Source of the DNA: Citrobacter sp.
Lineage (GTDB): Bacteria > Pseudomonadota > Gammaproteobacteria > Enterobacterales > Enterobacteriaceae
Direction: 5' to 3'
Assembly (NCBI GenBank): GCA_019415335.1
Contig: DXKH01000122.1
Coordinates: 1-31,129, forward strand
DNA: 31,129 bases
A model generated the notes under the pieces. It did no database searches. It was not told where the DNA came from and worked only from the letters and a program-made list of their open reading frames with translations. The first letter of the stretch is position 1. Each line of letters starts with the position of its first letter. Made by a program: the position numbers and the translations under genes. Positions 23,074 through 30,633 of this stretch are shown here, piece after piece.

Positions 23074-25881
23074 TCAATCTTTATCGTAAAAACTGCCACG
23101 CCCGGCACGGGCGCGCCGTTCCATTTCTGCCCTGACCATTTCACCGACCAGTTTCGCCAGTTCGCGGGGATTCTGCGTAACAACGTTATGCAGATGAACA
23201 TGAATTTCACCACCAAATCCGGAGGCAACAGGCTCCCGGTTACGGGAAGTTACAGGAACTGATGCCACTGGAGATCGTATGGCCTCCGCCACCGGACGGG
23301 AGCTGGCCGCAACAACAGGGACCAGCGCCGGAGGCAGCGGAGCCGGGACCACGGGTGTGATATTAATTGCGGGGGCAGGCTTACTGACCTGCGCAATCTT
23401 CCGCTCCTGCCACTCCCCACGAACAGCAAGTGCTCGGGGCAGGTTTTTAAAGACAATATCGCCGGGGCCAATGCGTTTTTTCGTCTCCTCAACCAGCTTA
23501 CCTGTGTTATCAGCAATTTTGCTGAGTCTGCGCAGCGTACCGGTATTGCTGTCTGTGAGCGGTTTATTGTCTTTGGGGTTATCACCTCCGGTGCCATTGC
23601 CATTTTCTACAGGCTTCGGCGGATTGATTTTCGCCAGGTCCCCCTGAAGCAAGGCAACCTTGTCCTGAAGAATGGCCGCACGCTGTGCGTCTTCGATTTT
23701 CTTTCTCGCCCTTTCCGCTTCATCCGGAAGAACACCGAGTTTTTCAAGTATCCACGCCAGCGTATCCAGCAACATTTTTGCAGGCGTCAGAACAAGCTGT
23801 AACGCGCCACCAAGAACGTTACCGAATATCTCGCCAGCACTGGTACATTTATCCAACGTTTCCTTGCTGGACTCCATCGGTGACAGCAGCGATTTAAACC
23901 AGTTAAACACCTGGCTGATCCCGCTTCCGATTGCGTCAAAAACAGGGCCAAACCGTTCAAAGGTTTCACGCAACGGGGCCAGCCGCTCCATAATCCCACT
24001 GAACACCCCGGCAAAAAATGCCCTGATGGGATCCCAGTATTTCCAGATAAGAACGGCAGCTCCGGCAAGCGCAGCCACGATAAGACCAACCGGACTGAAC
24101 AGCGCCCCGATAGCACCTCCCAGCAAAGAAACGGAACCCGTCACCATTCCCCATAGTGCTGGCAGGACCCTGACAGCATTCATTGATCCGGTCAGGAGAG
24201 AAAAACCAAGACGCAGTTTTGCCAGCGGGCCAGCAAGCACACCAATAGCCAGCGACAACGAGCCAACCGTTGCAGTCATTGCCAGCAACGCACCGCCTGC
24301 TATCAGTAGCTGGCGCGTCAGTGTTGGATGGGCCTGCGCCAGCGCCGTCACCCTTGATACCACCCGCGTGAGCCACTGCGTGACAGAACGCAGCGGACCG
24401 TCAATCAGATCTGCAATGCGGATGCGCAACCCTTCCCATGCACTGCCGAGTGATTTCAGATCGCCGTCAAGGTTGTTGGCCATAACCTTTGCTGTGCGTT
24501 CAGCCTCACCGCGCGCACCTTCAAGTTCTTTTCTCAGTTTAGGTAAGGAACCGTCACCCGCTGCATCAACGAGCGCCATAAACGATGTGAAAGCCTCTTC
24601 TCCGGCAATGTCCTTAAAGAACGATACCCGGTCAACTTCCCCGTATTTGCGGGTGGCTTTATAAAGGTCGGCCAGCACATCCTCCATCGGGCGCATTTTG
24701 CCGTTCGCGTCAGAGACTGCCACACCAAGCTCTTTCAGCGCCTCTGCTGCTGCCTTTGGCGGTGATGCCAGACGAGCCAGGCTGGCACGCATTGCCGTCC
24801 CGGCATCACTCCCCCTGATACCCATATTCGCCAGCACGCCCGCCATCGCTGCGGCCTGCTCCAGCGATATTCCCAGCTTACCCGCCACCGGACCTGCATA
24901 TTTCATGGTTTCGCCCAGTGCGCGAAGGTCAGTGTTGGTACGGGTAAATGCTGCGGTGAGCGTGTCGCCAACCCGGTCCATCTGGTCAGCAGAAAGGCCG
25001 AACTGCGTCAGGATATTTGAGCCAATATCCGCCGTCTCGCCGAGATCCATGCCGCCAGCCGTTGCCATGCTCAGCACGCCCGGAAGCGCAGCCTGAATGG
25101 CCTGCGGAGTGAAGCCAGCCATTGCAAGAAATGCCTGCCCACTGGCGGCATCGCCTGCGGTGAACTGCGTTTCAGAGCCAAGTTTTAACGCCTGCTCACG
25201 CAGCGCCTTAAACTGCGGGCTGTTTTTGTCGATTCGCGTCAGTGCCTGAACGCGGGACATCTCTTTCCCGAACCCGATCGCAGGCTGCAAAAAACGCCCG
25301 GCAGCATAGCCGCCAGCCGCTGCCGCACCAATTGCCAGCGCACCACCTGTTTTCAGTTTTCCCGCTGTTTCCTGCACGCGCGAATACCGCTCACGCGCCC
25401 GCGTTACACGCGCAAGCGCCTGCCGTTCGCGTTCAAGCTGGTTGTTGTACTGTTCGGTGCGTCTGATGGCCTGCTGGATGGTGTTATCGCTGCCTGTCAG
25501 GGAAATGCCGTGGCGTTTCAGCTCTCCGCCAAGTTCCCGCATTTTCTGAATTTCCCGTGTGCGCGATTCATTCAGGCGTTCAAGCCGGGTGCTTAACTGC
25601 TGCATCAGCTTTTGTTGTTTTTCGCTGAGCACTGTACCCGTGCGTTGTAACTGATTAAGGGCGTTAAGCTGGCGTCGTGCTTTCACGATACCCGCATCCG
25701 CTTTACTGACAGCGTCGCGGGCGCGCTCAAATGAACGCGCCTGACGCTCGAGATTTTTGATCGCCCCCTGCGTTCGCTGGATGGAGTCACCAAACTGCCC
25801 CATCAGGCGGCGGGCGTTTTCGGCAGGCCGGGTCAGCCTGTCAACGGCGCTGAAAGCGACCCGGATATCAAGAGTCTTCAT
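23074..25881 (-). CDS. T: Tail tape measure protein, P2 gpT family
   Basis: This is a 935-residue protein (P2 gpT 815). The first 190 residues form coiled coil (RTQGAIKNLERQARSFERAR and TVLSEKQQKLMQQLSTRLER). The tape-measure core follows with GFGKEMSRVQALTRIDKNSP, GETMKYAGPVAGKLGISLEQ and MAGVLANMGIRGSDAGTAMR. Hydrophobic segments lie near residues 530-620 (LLIAGGALLAMTATVGSLSL and VGLIVAALAGAAVLIWKYW), and the C-terminal part is Pro/Val-rich before GGEIHVHLHNVV. It sets tail length and inserts into the membrane during infection. I chose ATG 25881 (MKTLDIRVAFSAVDR), aligned with P2; earlier in-frame Mets lie inside E'. Confidence 0.95.
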   Translation of the reverse strand: MKTLDIRVAFSAVDRLTRPAENARRLMGQFGDSIQRTQGAIKNLERQARSFERARDAVSKADAGIVKARRQLNALNQLQRTGTVLSEKQQKLMQQLSTRLERLNESRTREIQKMRELGGELKRHGISLTGSDNTIQQAIRRTEQYNNQLERERQALARVTRARERYSRVQETAGKLKTGGALAIGAAAAGGYAAGRFLQPAIGFGKEMSRVQALTRIDKNSPQFKALREQALKLGSETQFTAGDAASGQAFLAMAGFTPQAIQAALPGVLSMATAGGMDLGETADIGSNILTQFGLSADQMDRVGDTLTAAFTRTNTDLRALGETMKYAGPVAGKLGISLEQAAAMAGVLANMGIRGSDAGTAMRASLARLASPPKAAAEALKELGVAVSDANGKMRPMEDVLADLYKATRKYGEVDRVSFFKDIAGEEAFTSFMALVDAAGDGSLPKLRKELEGARGEAERTAKVMANNLDGDLKSLGSAWEGLRIRIADLIDGPLRSVTQWLTRVVSRVTALAQAHPTLTRQLLIAGGALLAMTATVGSLSLAIGVLAGPLAKLRLGFSLLTGSMNAVRVLPALWGMVTGSVSLLGGAIGALFSPVGLIVAALAGAAVLIWKYWDPIRAFFAGVFSGIMERLAPLRETFERFGPVFDAIGSGISQVFNWFKSLLSPMESSKETLDKCTSAGEIFGNVLGGALQLVLTPAKMLLDTLAWILEKLGVLPDEAERARKKIEDAQRAAILQDKVALLQGDLAKINPPKPVENGNGTGGDNPKDNKPLTDSNTGTLRRLSKIADNTGKLVEETKKRIGPGDIVFKNLPRALAVRGEWQERKIAQVSKPAPAINITPVVPAPLPPALVPVVAASSRPVAEAIRSPVASVPVTSRNREPVASGFGGEIHVHLHNVVTQNPRELAKLVGEMVRAEMERRARAGRGSFYDKD

Positions 25882-26397
25882 TGTCTGCATTCCCGCTGCG
25901 AAGTGCCGCCCGCTCACGCCAGCTAACCACTTCGCCGGGCGTCATCATGAAGATTTCGGCGGGCGACCAGTTAAAAATGGCGGCAATATCCGCCACAAAG
26001 TCTTCTATGTACTCAAAGCACACAACCGTGATCAGGCTTCCGTCGCCTGTTCGTTCTTCCCGCCAGAGTCCGCACCGCTCAAAAAATTTACGGCAACCAC
26101 ACATAACTGAATAAAGTCACGGGATGCCATTTTTTTGATCGTCACTTCATCCAGTCGCGGTGATGTCACGCGTGACAGCAGCGTAAACATGGATTCCGCT
26201 TTCAGATTCAGCACATCAGACAGCGACAAATCTCGCAGAGATCCAGCCTGCTCAATAGCCCCGGTGATCTCCACATACGTGATTTTTTCGCCGCCTCGCT
26301 CAATTGGTTGGGTAAGTTTTACGCCACGCTCACTGGTTTCTTTCACAGTGTCAGCAACTACCGTGTTTTCGGTATCGATGTTTTTCGTCTCTTTCAT
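25868..26397 (-). CDS. E-E': E+E' frameshift product (tail assembly chaperone, P2 gpE+E')
   Basis: Gene E is read from 26397; a -1 slip at the T6G heptamer (26086-26080) moves ribosomes into the E' frame, which runs to 25868. At the junction NFLSGAD becomes NFFERCGLWREE. The E' part includes VVCFEYIEDFVADIAAIFNW, SPAEIFMMTPGEVVSW and ERAALR. P2 makes E+E' in the same way, with the same heptamer, and long-tailed phages in general use such fused chaperones to load the tape measure. E' has no good start of its own. The coordinates span both parts. Confidence 0.88.
26032..26397 (-). CDS. E: Tail assembly chaperone, P2 gpE family
   Basis: This 121-residue protein starts at ATG 26397 (MKETKNIDTEN) behind AGGAG; the frame stays open for nine codons upstream but lacks a ribosome site there. 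P2 gpE is 91 residues, so this one has a longer acidic N-terminus. The conserved part is VKLTQPIERGGEKITYVEI, then LRDLSLSDVLNLKAESMFTLLSRVTSPRLDEVTIKKM and FIQLCVVAVNFLSG. It is most abundant as the unshifted product; frameshifting gives E+E'. Confidence 0.92.
   Translation of the reverse strand: MKETKNIDTENTVVADTVKETSERGVKLTQPIERGGEKITYVEITGAIEQAGSLRDLSLSDVLNLKAESMFTLLSRVTSPRLDEVTIKKMASRDFIQLCVVAVNFLSGADSGGKNEQATEA
26080..26086 (-). promoter_or_regulatory. Programmed -1 ribosomal frameshift site (T TTT TTG)
   Basis: On the minus strand the codons AAT TTT TTG contain the heptamer T TTT TTG in the X XXY YYZ register. Slipping by -1 joins E to the E' frame exactly where the two ORFs overlap. 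The same heptamer is used in P2. Confidence 0.88.
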
Positions 26398-26451
26398 CAG
26401 GAAACTCCTTTCAGTCAGAGGCAACGCACTGCGCCGCCTGCATATTACTTA

Positions 26452-26964
26452 TCAGCCAAGCCCAAGCGCGGAACGGATGCGGTCAGGCACAATGTCCTTG
26501 CCGTCCTTCCGGTAGATGTGGTTCAACAGGTCGATTTCCCACAGCGGGCGATCGTTAACGCTCAGCTTGTAGTAGGTGTTTTTGACAGCGTAAGTGTGTG
26601 ATGTGGCTTCGCCCTGTTTGGCTTCCCCCATATCAATTTCCGTCACACGCCCGCGCATCTCGATTTCATACAGATCGCTTTCTGCATCGGTGTAGTATTC
26701 ACCCGCAAAACGCAGCAGCGTGCCGTCAATCGTGCCGCCATATTTAAGGAACAGCGCACGAACAGCTCCCCCCATGACAAAACTCGCATCAAGTGCGGAG
26801 TCGTCCAGACCGAGATCAATACTTACTGCCCCCATCATGCCACCACCACGATAGCTGTCGGTTTTGCGCGTCAGTTTGGGCGGCGTGACGGATGTCACTT
26901 TACCCACTTCGTTTTCACCATCCACAAACAGCGTAAAAAAGCGAAGATGTTTTGGTACAGCCAT
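26452..26964 (-). CDS. FII: Major tail tube protein, P2 gpFII family
   Basis: This 170-residue protein (P2 FII 172) starts AVPKHLRFFTLFVDGENEVG, continues KVTSVTPPKLTRKTDSYRGGGM and GAVSIDLGLDDSALDASFVM, then RGRVTEIDMGEAKQGEATSH and NDRPLWEIDLLNHIYRKDGK. It polymerises into the inner tube of the contractile tail. Its ATG overlaps the sheath stop by one base (TGATG), so the two main tail proteins are coupled. Confidence 0.96.
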   Translation of the reverse strand: MAVPKHLRFFTLFVDGENEVGKVTSVTPPKLTRKTDSYRGGGMMGAVSIDLGLDDSALDASFVMGGAVRALFLKYGGTIDGTLLRFAGEYYTDAESDLYEIEMRGRVTEIDMGEAKQGEATSHTYAVKNTYYKLSVNDRPLWEIDLLNHIYRKDGKDIVPDRIRSALGLG

Positions 26965-28148
26965 CAGGCACCTCCCAGCACCGCAAATGCGGGACCAAAG
27001 AATTCATCAGTAAACGACTGGTAAAGCTCCATGTCTTCCAGCGGGGGAACAGGCGTATATTTGTAGCGAATACGCACACGCCCCTGACGTAAATTCGTGG
27101 TGCCGTTATCCACCACGTCATACCAGCACTCCGCACCAATCAGTTTCCCGGCAGTAACCAGTGAATCCAGTTTTGCCCTGATGGCACTGATAACATCCTT
27201 CACGTTCGCAGGCGTCAGTGGACTGTCGATGGTTTCAAACTGCGCTTCCGCAATTGAATCAGCCAGCACCTGTGCGGTTCGGGTGTACACCTCAAAGATG
27301 TAGGCGTTCGTTTCCGGTGTGCGGTTGCCCCAGAAGCGGAACCCGTTGCGACGAATAATGGTCGTGATTTCTTTGTTGTTGAGGCTGTTGGCATCACTGT
27401 CTTCGGCCTGCAACGACCAGAACACATGCCTCGACATCCCCAGCACATTTTTAACCGGAACGTTGGACAGTGATTTGTGCCATCCCTGCTCATGGTCAAT
27501 GTACGCACGAAGGCCGCACGCATAAGCAGGCGCGGGGAACGTTTCGTTTTTGCCACTTTTCGGGTTGTAGGCGATGAAGTCCGGCCATAAGAGCATCACC
27601 TCACGTTCGTTGAATTTCTGGCGGTAGGTCATCGCCTCAGCCATCGTGTTACAGCCGTGACATGAGGCATACACAAACGCGCGCAGTTTACCCGCAATCA
27701 CGCACAGGGATTTTGTTACCGCCTCCGTGTCCAGCTCCGGCGCGGCCAGAATACGCGGACGGTATCCGATGCTTTCATCCTGCTCTGCAACAAGCAGCGC
27801 ATACATCCCCGTATAGCTGCCGTCAGATTCAGAACCACCGATAACCAGTTGATCCTGCGTTTTTCCGTCTTCTTCTTTGTGTTCAGCCACGCGAACGACG
27901 ATCACCTTTGTGCTCACCTGGTCTGCGATGGCCTTAAGCGCACGATAAAGCGTCCCCGTTGTTCCGCATTTTCCCAGCACGTCATTGACGCGGGTCAGCA
28001 GTGTGGGCTTGTTCAGCGGGAACAGCTCCGCATCCGCATCATCCGCCGTTGCCACGATACCGATAACACTGGAATCAACATCATTAATCGCTGTTACCAG
28101 GTCGGTACTTTCCGTAACACGGGCACCATGAAAACGAGTTTCACTCAT
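26964..28148 (-). CDS. FI: Contractile tail sheath protein, P2 gpFI family
   Basis: This 394-residue protein (P2 FI 396) includes FHGARVTESTDLVTAINDVD, VIGIVATADDADAELFPLNKP, LIGAECWYDV, the LLWPDFIAYNPKSGK region, FWGNRTPE and the C-terminal KYTPVPPLEDMELYQSFTDE, which are hallmark segments of P2 FI. It forms the contracting sheath around FII. It heads the leftward FI-U operon, with a probable Ogr-type site 80-97 bases upstream of its ATG. Confidence 0.97.
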   Translation of the reverse strand: MSETRFHGARVTESTDLVTAINDVDSSVIGIVATADDADAELFPLNKPTLLTRVNDVLGKCGTTGTLYRALKAIADQVSTKVIVVRVAEHKEEDGKTQDQLVIGGSESDGSYTGMYALLVAEQDESIGYRPRILAAPELDTEAVTKSLCVIAGKLRAFVYASCHGCNTMAEAMTYRQKFNEREVMLLWPDFIAYNPKSGKNETFPAPAYACGLRAYIDHEQGWHKSLSNVPVKNVLGMSRHVFWSLQAEDSDANSLNNKEITTIIRRNGFRFWGNRTPETNAYIFEVYTRTAQVLADSIAEAQFETIDSPLTPANVKDVISAIRAKLDSLVTAGKLIGAECWYDVVDNGTTNLRQGRVRIRYKYTPVPPLEDMELYQSFTDEFFGPAFAVLGGA

Positions 28149-28184
28149 AGCTTCAGCCCCTTGTATCCGTTAAATGATTCAGCA

Positions 28185-28245
28185 ACAATCATCACCCACC
28201 ACGCGCGTAATCTCACCCCTGCGCTATTCTCCCGCCACGGCGACA
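28185..28245 (-). promoter_or_regulatory. Probable Ogr-activated late promoter between FI and D
   Basis: TCT (28228-28230), 12 bases, ACA (28243-28245), extended by ACAACAAAAAG, repeats the arrangement found between P and O, with the same 16-bp distance from TTCT to ACAAC. For the leftward FI operon a start near 28181 puts the site at about -55, with a weak -10 (GATTGT, 28190-28185). D, divergent, lies 61 bases to the right of the site and could use it from the other side. Confidence 0.5.
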
Positions 28246-28305
28246 ACAAAAAGCAGTAACCCACTCCGCACGCACATGCGACCATGCCGCACAGGGAGGG
28301 AACAG

Positions 28306-29415
28306 ATGACCGACACCACCATGCAATTGCTCAGTCAGGGCACAGACCCCGTGAAAATGCCGGATTTTGATATTCTCGCGGAGGGTAAAACGCTGTCCGG
28401 CGTGGCAGAGCGCCTGATGAGCCTGTCGCTGACCGACAACCGGGGATTTGAGGCGGACCAGCTCACCATCACGCTGGATGATGCGGATGGTCAGTTGCAG
28501 CTACCGCCACGGGGCGCGCGCCTGACGGTTCTCATTGGCTGGAAAGGAGAACCGCTGACAGAAAAAGGCACTTACATTGTTGATGAAATCGCTCACGAAG
28601 GACCGCCGGACAGGCTGACTGTTTCAGCCAGAAGCGCAGATTTTCGGGATGAATTTAACGTTAAACGTGAGGTGTCCTGGCATGATGTGACCGTTGAGCG
28701 TGTGGTATCCGCCATCGCTCATCGGTACGGTCTGAAACCGCAAATCAGCGAAATGCTGATGGATATCGAAATCGACCACGCCGACCAGACCGAAGAAAGT
28801 GACATGTCCTTCCTTACGCGCATGGCGGAAATGCTGGGCGCAATCACCACGGTAAAAAGCGGTAATCTGTTATTCATCATGCCCGGCGGTGGCGTGAACG
28901 CACAGGGCCAGCCGTTGCCATCGTTCGCCATCACACGCAGTAGCGGCGATCGCCATCAGTTCCGCATTGCTGACCGCGAGGCGTATACGGGGGTACGCGC
29001 TTACTGGCTTGATCTTAATTACGGGAAAAAGAAAAAAGTCAGCGTGAAACGCCGCAAACCGCCAAAACCGAAAAAAGAGAAAAGCAGCAGCCGTGAAGGT
29101 GATTATATGGAAGGCGCGGAAGGCAATGTGTTTGTGTTACGCAAGACTTATCAGAACGAGCAGGCAGCAAGACGCGCAGCGGCGGCAAAGTGGCAACAAC
29201 TACAACGCGGAGCCGCATCATTCTCCATCACGCTGGCACGTGGACGAGCAGAACTCTACCCCGAAATGCATGGCACGGTAACAGGATTTAAAAGCGAGAT
29301 TGATAATCAGGACTGGATTATTGCAAAAGCCGAGCACACCATTGATAACAGCGGCTTTACCACGCAGCTTGAGCTTGAGGCAAAAATCCCGGAATGGATA
29401 GCGGAAACAGAGTGA
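28306..29415 (+). CDS. D: Baseplate hub/tail protein, P2 gpD family
   Basis: This 369-residue protein has LSGVAERLMSLSLTDNRGFE, ADQLTITLDDADGQLQLPPR, LTVLIGWKGEPLTEKGTYIV and AHEGPPDRLTVSARSADFRD at the N-terminus, the core of gpD/T4 gp27-like hubs. A strongly basic linker (KKKKVSVKRRKPPKPKKEKS, about residues 242-262) and a C-terminal beta domain (GTVTGFKSEIDNQDWIIAKA) follow. ATG 28306 stands behind AGGGAGG. In P2, D follows U in the same operon; here it is transcribed away from the FI-U block and directly upstream of ogr. Confidence 0.93.
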   Translation: MTDTTMQLLSQGTDPVKMPDFDILAEGKTLSGVAERLMSLSLTDNRGFEADQLTITLDDADGQLQLPPRGARLTVLIGWKGEPLTEKGTYIVDEIAHEGPPDRLTVSARSADFRDEFNVKREVSWHDVTVERVVSAIAHRYGLKPQISEMLMDIEIDHADQTEESDMSFLTRMAEMLGAITTVKSGNLLFIMPGGGVNAQGQPLPSFAITRSSGDRHQFRIADREAYTGVRAYWLDLNYGKKKKVSVKRRKPPKPKKEKSSSREGDYMEGAEGNVFVLRKTYQNEQAARRAAAAKWQQLQRGAASFSITLARGRAELYPEMHGTVTGFKSEIDNQDWIIAKAEHTIDNSGFTTQLELEAKIPEWIAETE

Positions 29416-29457
29416 GCAACTTAGAATAGCGGCAGCACCACGTTAAAGGAGGTCGCT

Positions 29458-29718
29458 ATGTTCCGTTGTCCGCTTTGTGGCGCATCTGCCCGTATCCGCA
29501 CCAGTCGTCCGGAAAATGATTCAAACACCGTGCGGCAAAAGTATTACCAGTGTAACAACCTAGAATGCGGCGTATGCTTCTCAACACTGGAAGCTTTCCA
29601 TAAATTCACATCGAAACACGCCTCCGGCGTTCACTCATCAGAAGGTATCCCGTGGCATGAGCTGCCAGCTTCACACAGGGGAAACAATCAGATGAGTTTG
29701 CCTTTACCTCAGAATTAA
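29458..29718 (+). CDS. ogr: Late gene transcription activator, Ogr/Delta family
   Basis: This 86-residue zinc-finger protein (P2 Ogr 72) begins MFRCPLCGASARIRTSR, with Cys4 and Cys7, and completes the C4 site with Cys32 and Cys37 in YYQCNNLEC. The following FSTLEAFHKF resembles P2 FITYESVQRY. Ogr binds upstream of late promoters and touches the alpha subunit of RNA polymerase. It follows D by 42 bases, with a strong AAAGGAGG site. In P2 the attachment site lies just after ogr; here about 1.3 kb of cargo follows. Confidence 0.95.
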   Translation: MFRCPLCGASARIRTSRPENDSNTVRQKYYQCNNLECGVCFSTLEAFHKFTSKHASGVHSSEGIPWHELPASHRGNNQMSLPLPQN

Positions 29719-29758
29719 CAGGCAGAATTGCCGGAGTAACAAAAAAGCGATAGATTAC

Positions 29759-29881
29759 GTGCGGGTGCCTTTCGGCTGATGGTCGGAGGGAATACCCGAA
29801 GACCGGATGTGGAAAGGCCCCGGAAAACATTTCTGTTTAACCGAGGCCCTAACCCGTCAACCTAGCAAGTGATAGGTTAGC
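29759..29881 (+). ncRNA. Leader region of a hok-type mRNA with probable Sok-like antisense RNA target
   Basis: Upstream of the toxin is a structured leader with a 28-codon mini-ORF (29779-29865, starting MVGGNTRRP), a conserved GTTTAACCGAGGCCCTA block (29835-29851) and the inverted repeat AACCTA/TAGGTT at 29859-29877. Such leaders are where hok-family mRNAs carry a mok-like ORF and bind the antisense Sok RNA. A degenerate second copy lies at 30769-30855. The antisense promoter was not identified. Confidence 0.5.
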
Positions 29882-29907
29882 GCCTCTCCAACAAAGGAGC
29901 AAGCGCT

Positions 29908-30048
29908 ATGTCGCAAAAATCGCTTACGGCCATCACGTTCTGCGTGACGGTAATCCTCATCATCTGGATGCTGCACGGTTCGCTGTGTGAAATACGGATG
30001 AGCTTCTGGGGAGCGGAGTTTGCGGCGTTCTTACAGTGTAAGCAGTAA
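29908..30048 (+). CDS. Hok/Gef-family membrane toxin (type I toxin-antitoxin)
   Basis: This 46-residue peptide is MSQKSLTAITFCVTVILIIW followed by MLHGSLCEIRMSFWGAEFAAF and a short tail. It has one membrane helix (about 7-24) and the Hok-family core SLCEI, with the central Cys, then a short extramembrane tail that differs from the usual AYE ending of plasmid Hok. Hok peptides depolarise the inner membrane when their antisense RNA decays. A good AAAGGAG ribosome site precedes the ATG. It probably provides prophage maintenance or abortive infection; whether the antitoxin RNA is functional cannot be seen. Confidence 0.82.
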   Translation: MSQKSLTAITFCVTVILIIWMLHGSLCEIRMSFWGAEFAAFLQCKQ

Positions 30049-30057
30049 GGAAACCGC

Positions 30058-30169
30058 GACGGGGAGGCAACTCCCCGTCAATCGGTTGTTAGGGTAAGGC
30101 CGATAAGGCACCCTATCTCATAGGCATGAATGACACCCCCGCAGCGTAAAAACTGCGGGGTTTCTTTTT
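30058..30169 (+). terminator. Structured 3' end and terminator of the hok-type mRNA
   Basis: After the toxin stop there is a perfect 9-bp hairpin GACGGGGAG/CTCCCCGTC (30058-30079), then AGGGT/ACCCT pairing around 30091-30114. A classical terminator follows: CCCCGCAG (30137-30144), CTGCGGGG (30153-30160), then TTTCTTTTT. Folded, stable 3' ends are typical of hok mRNAs. Confidence 0.8.
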
Positions 30170-30175
30170 GGAACT

Positions 30176-30191
30176 CTCACTAGCTAGTGAG
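30176..30191. repeat. 16-bp perfect palindrome
   Basis: CTCACTAG followed by CTAGTGAG is a gapless palindrome between the hok terminator and the end of the convergent secreted-protein gene. It could be a protein-binding site; no partner is known. Confidence 0.6.
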
Positions 30192-30237
30192 CCGTTAACT
30201 GCACATAATGCTCGCACAACAAATCAGTTAAAAGAGA

Positions 30238-30519
30238 TTACTCAGCATTCTCCTGCTTCCATTGCCGGATCATTTCATCGGTAACATCACTTTCATAACA
30301 TACCACGTCATACCCTCCAGTACGGCTATATGCACTGCGTCCACCACATCTACTACCATTCCTTGCATGATTATACGGACACGCACAATTGCCTGGATAA
30401 GATTCAATGGATTCTTTAATTATTTCTTTCTTGATCTGAGCATCTGACTTTCCTGTTGCTGCATACCCACTAAAAGATACCAAACAAAGGCAGATTGCCA
30501 TTAATAAACCACATCGCAT
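30238..30519 (-). CDS. Small secreted Cys-rich protein of unknown function
   Basis: Starting at ATG 30519 the protein has 93 residues with a clear signal peptide (MRCGLLMAICLCLVSFSGYAA, cleavage near residue 21). The mature part is charged and helical at first (SDAQIKKEIIKESIESYPG), then carries GNCACPYN, RNGSRCGGRSAYSRTGG and VVCYESDVT, with four Cys that could form two disulphides, and ends with EMIRQWKQENAE. A longer frame starts at 30633, but that would bury the signal peptide. It is AT-rich, convergent with the hok-type gene and outside the phage structural operons, so it looks like a lysogenic-conversion gene. I do not recognise the function. Confidence 0.75.
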   Translation of the reverse strand: MRCGLLMAICLCLVSFSGYAATGKSDAQIKKEIIKESIESYPGNCACPYNHARNGSRCGGRSAYSRTGGYDVVCYESDVTDEMIRQWKQENAE

Positions 30520-30633
30520 ACCGATACACTCTATTACTAACCAATCATAGCCCACATCATAAAATCGAGATGAGGAGTACAACACCTTTAACAAGAAGGT
30601 GCCATCACGATAATATGCCGTGCAATTCATCAA

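Noticed and set aside
23672..24664. 330-residue open frame on the plus strand
   Set aside because: It is antisense to the tape measure gene T; Ser/Ala/Pro-rich translation without domain features.
25868..26104. E' as an independent gene
   Set aside because: Its first Met codons lack a ribosome site and the frame joins E precisely at a T6G slip site, so it is the shifted extension of E.
28174..28305. Upstream extension of D
   Set aside because: The extension covers the divergent promoter region; ATG 28306 has the AGGGAGG site, and the upstream residues do not look like a gpD N-terminus.
29779..29865. 28-codon mini-ORF as a protein gene
   Set aside because: It is better explained as the leader ORF of the hok-type mRNA; it is very short and without protein family features.
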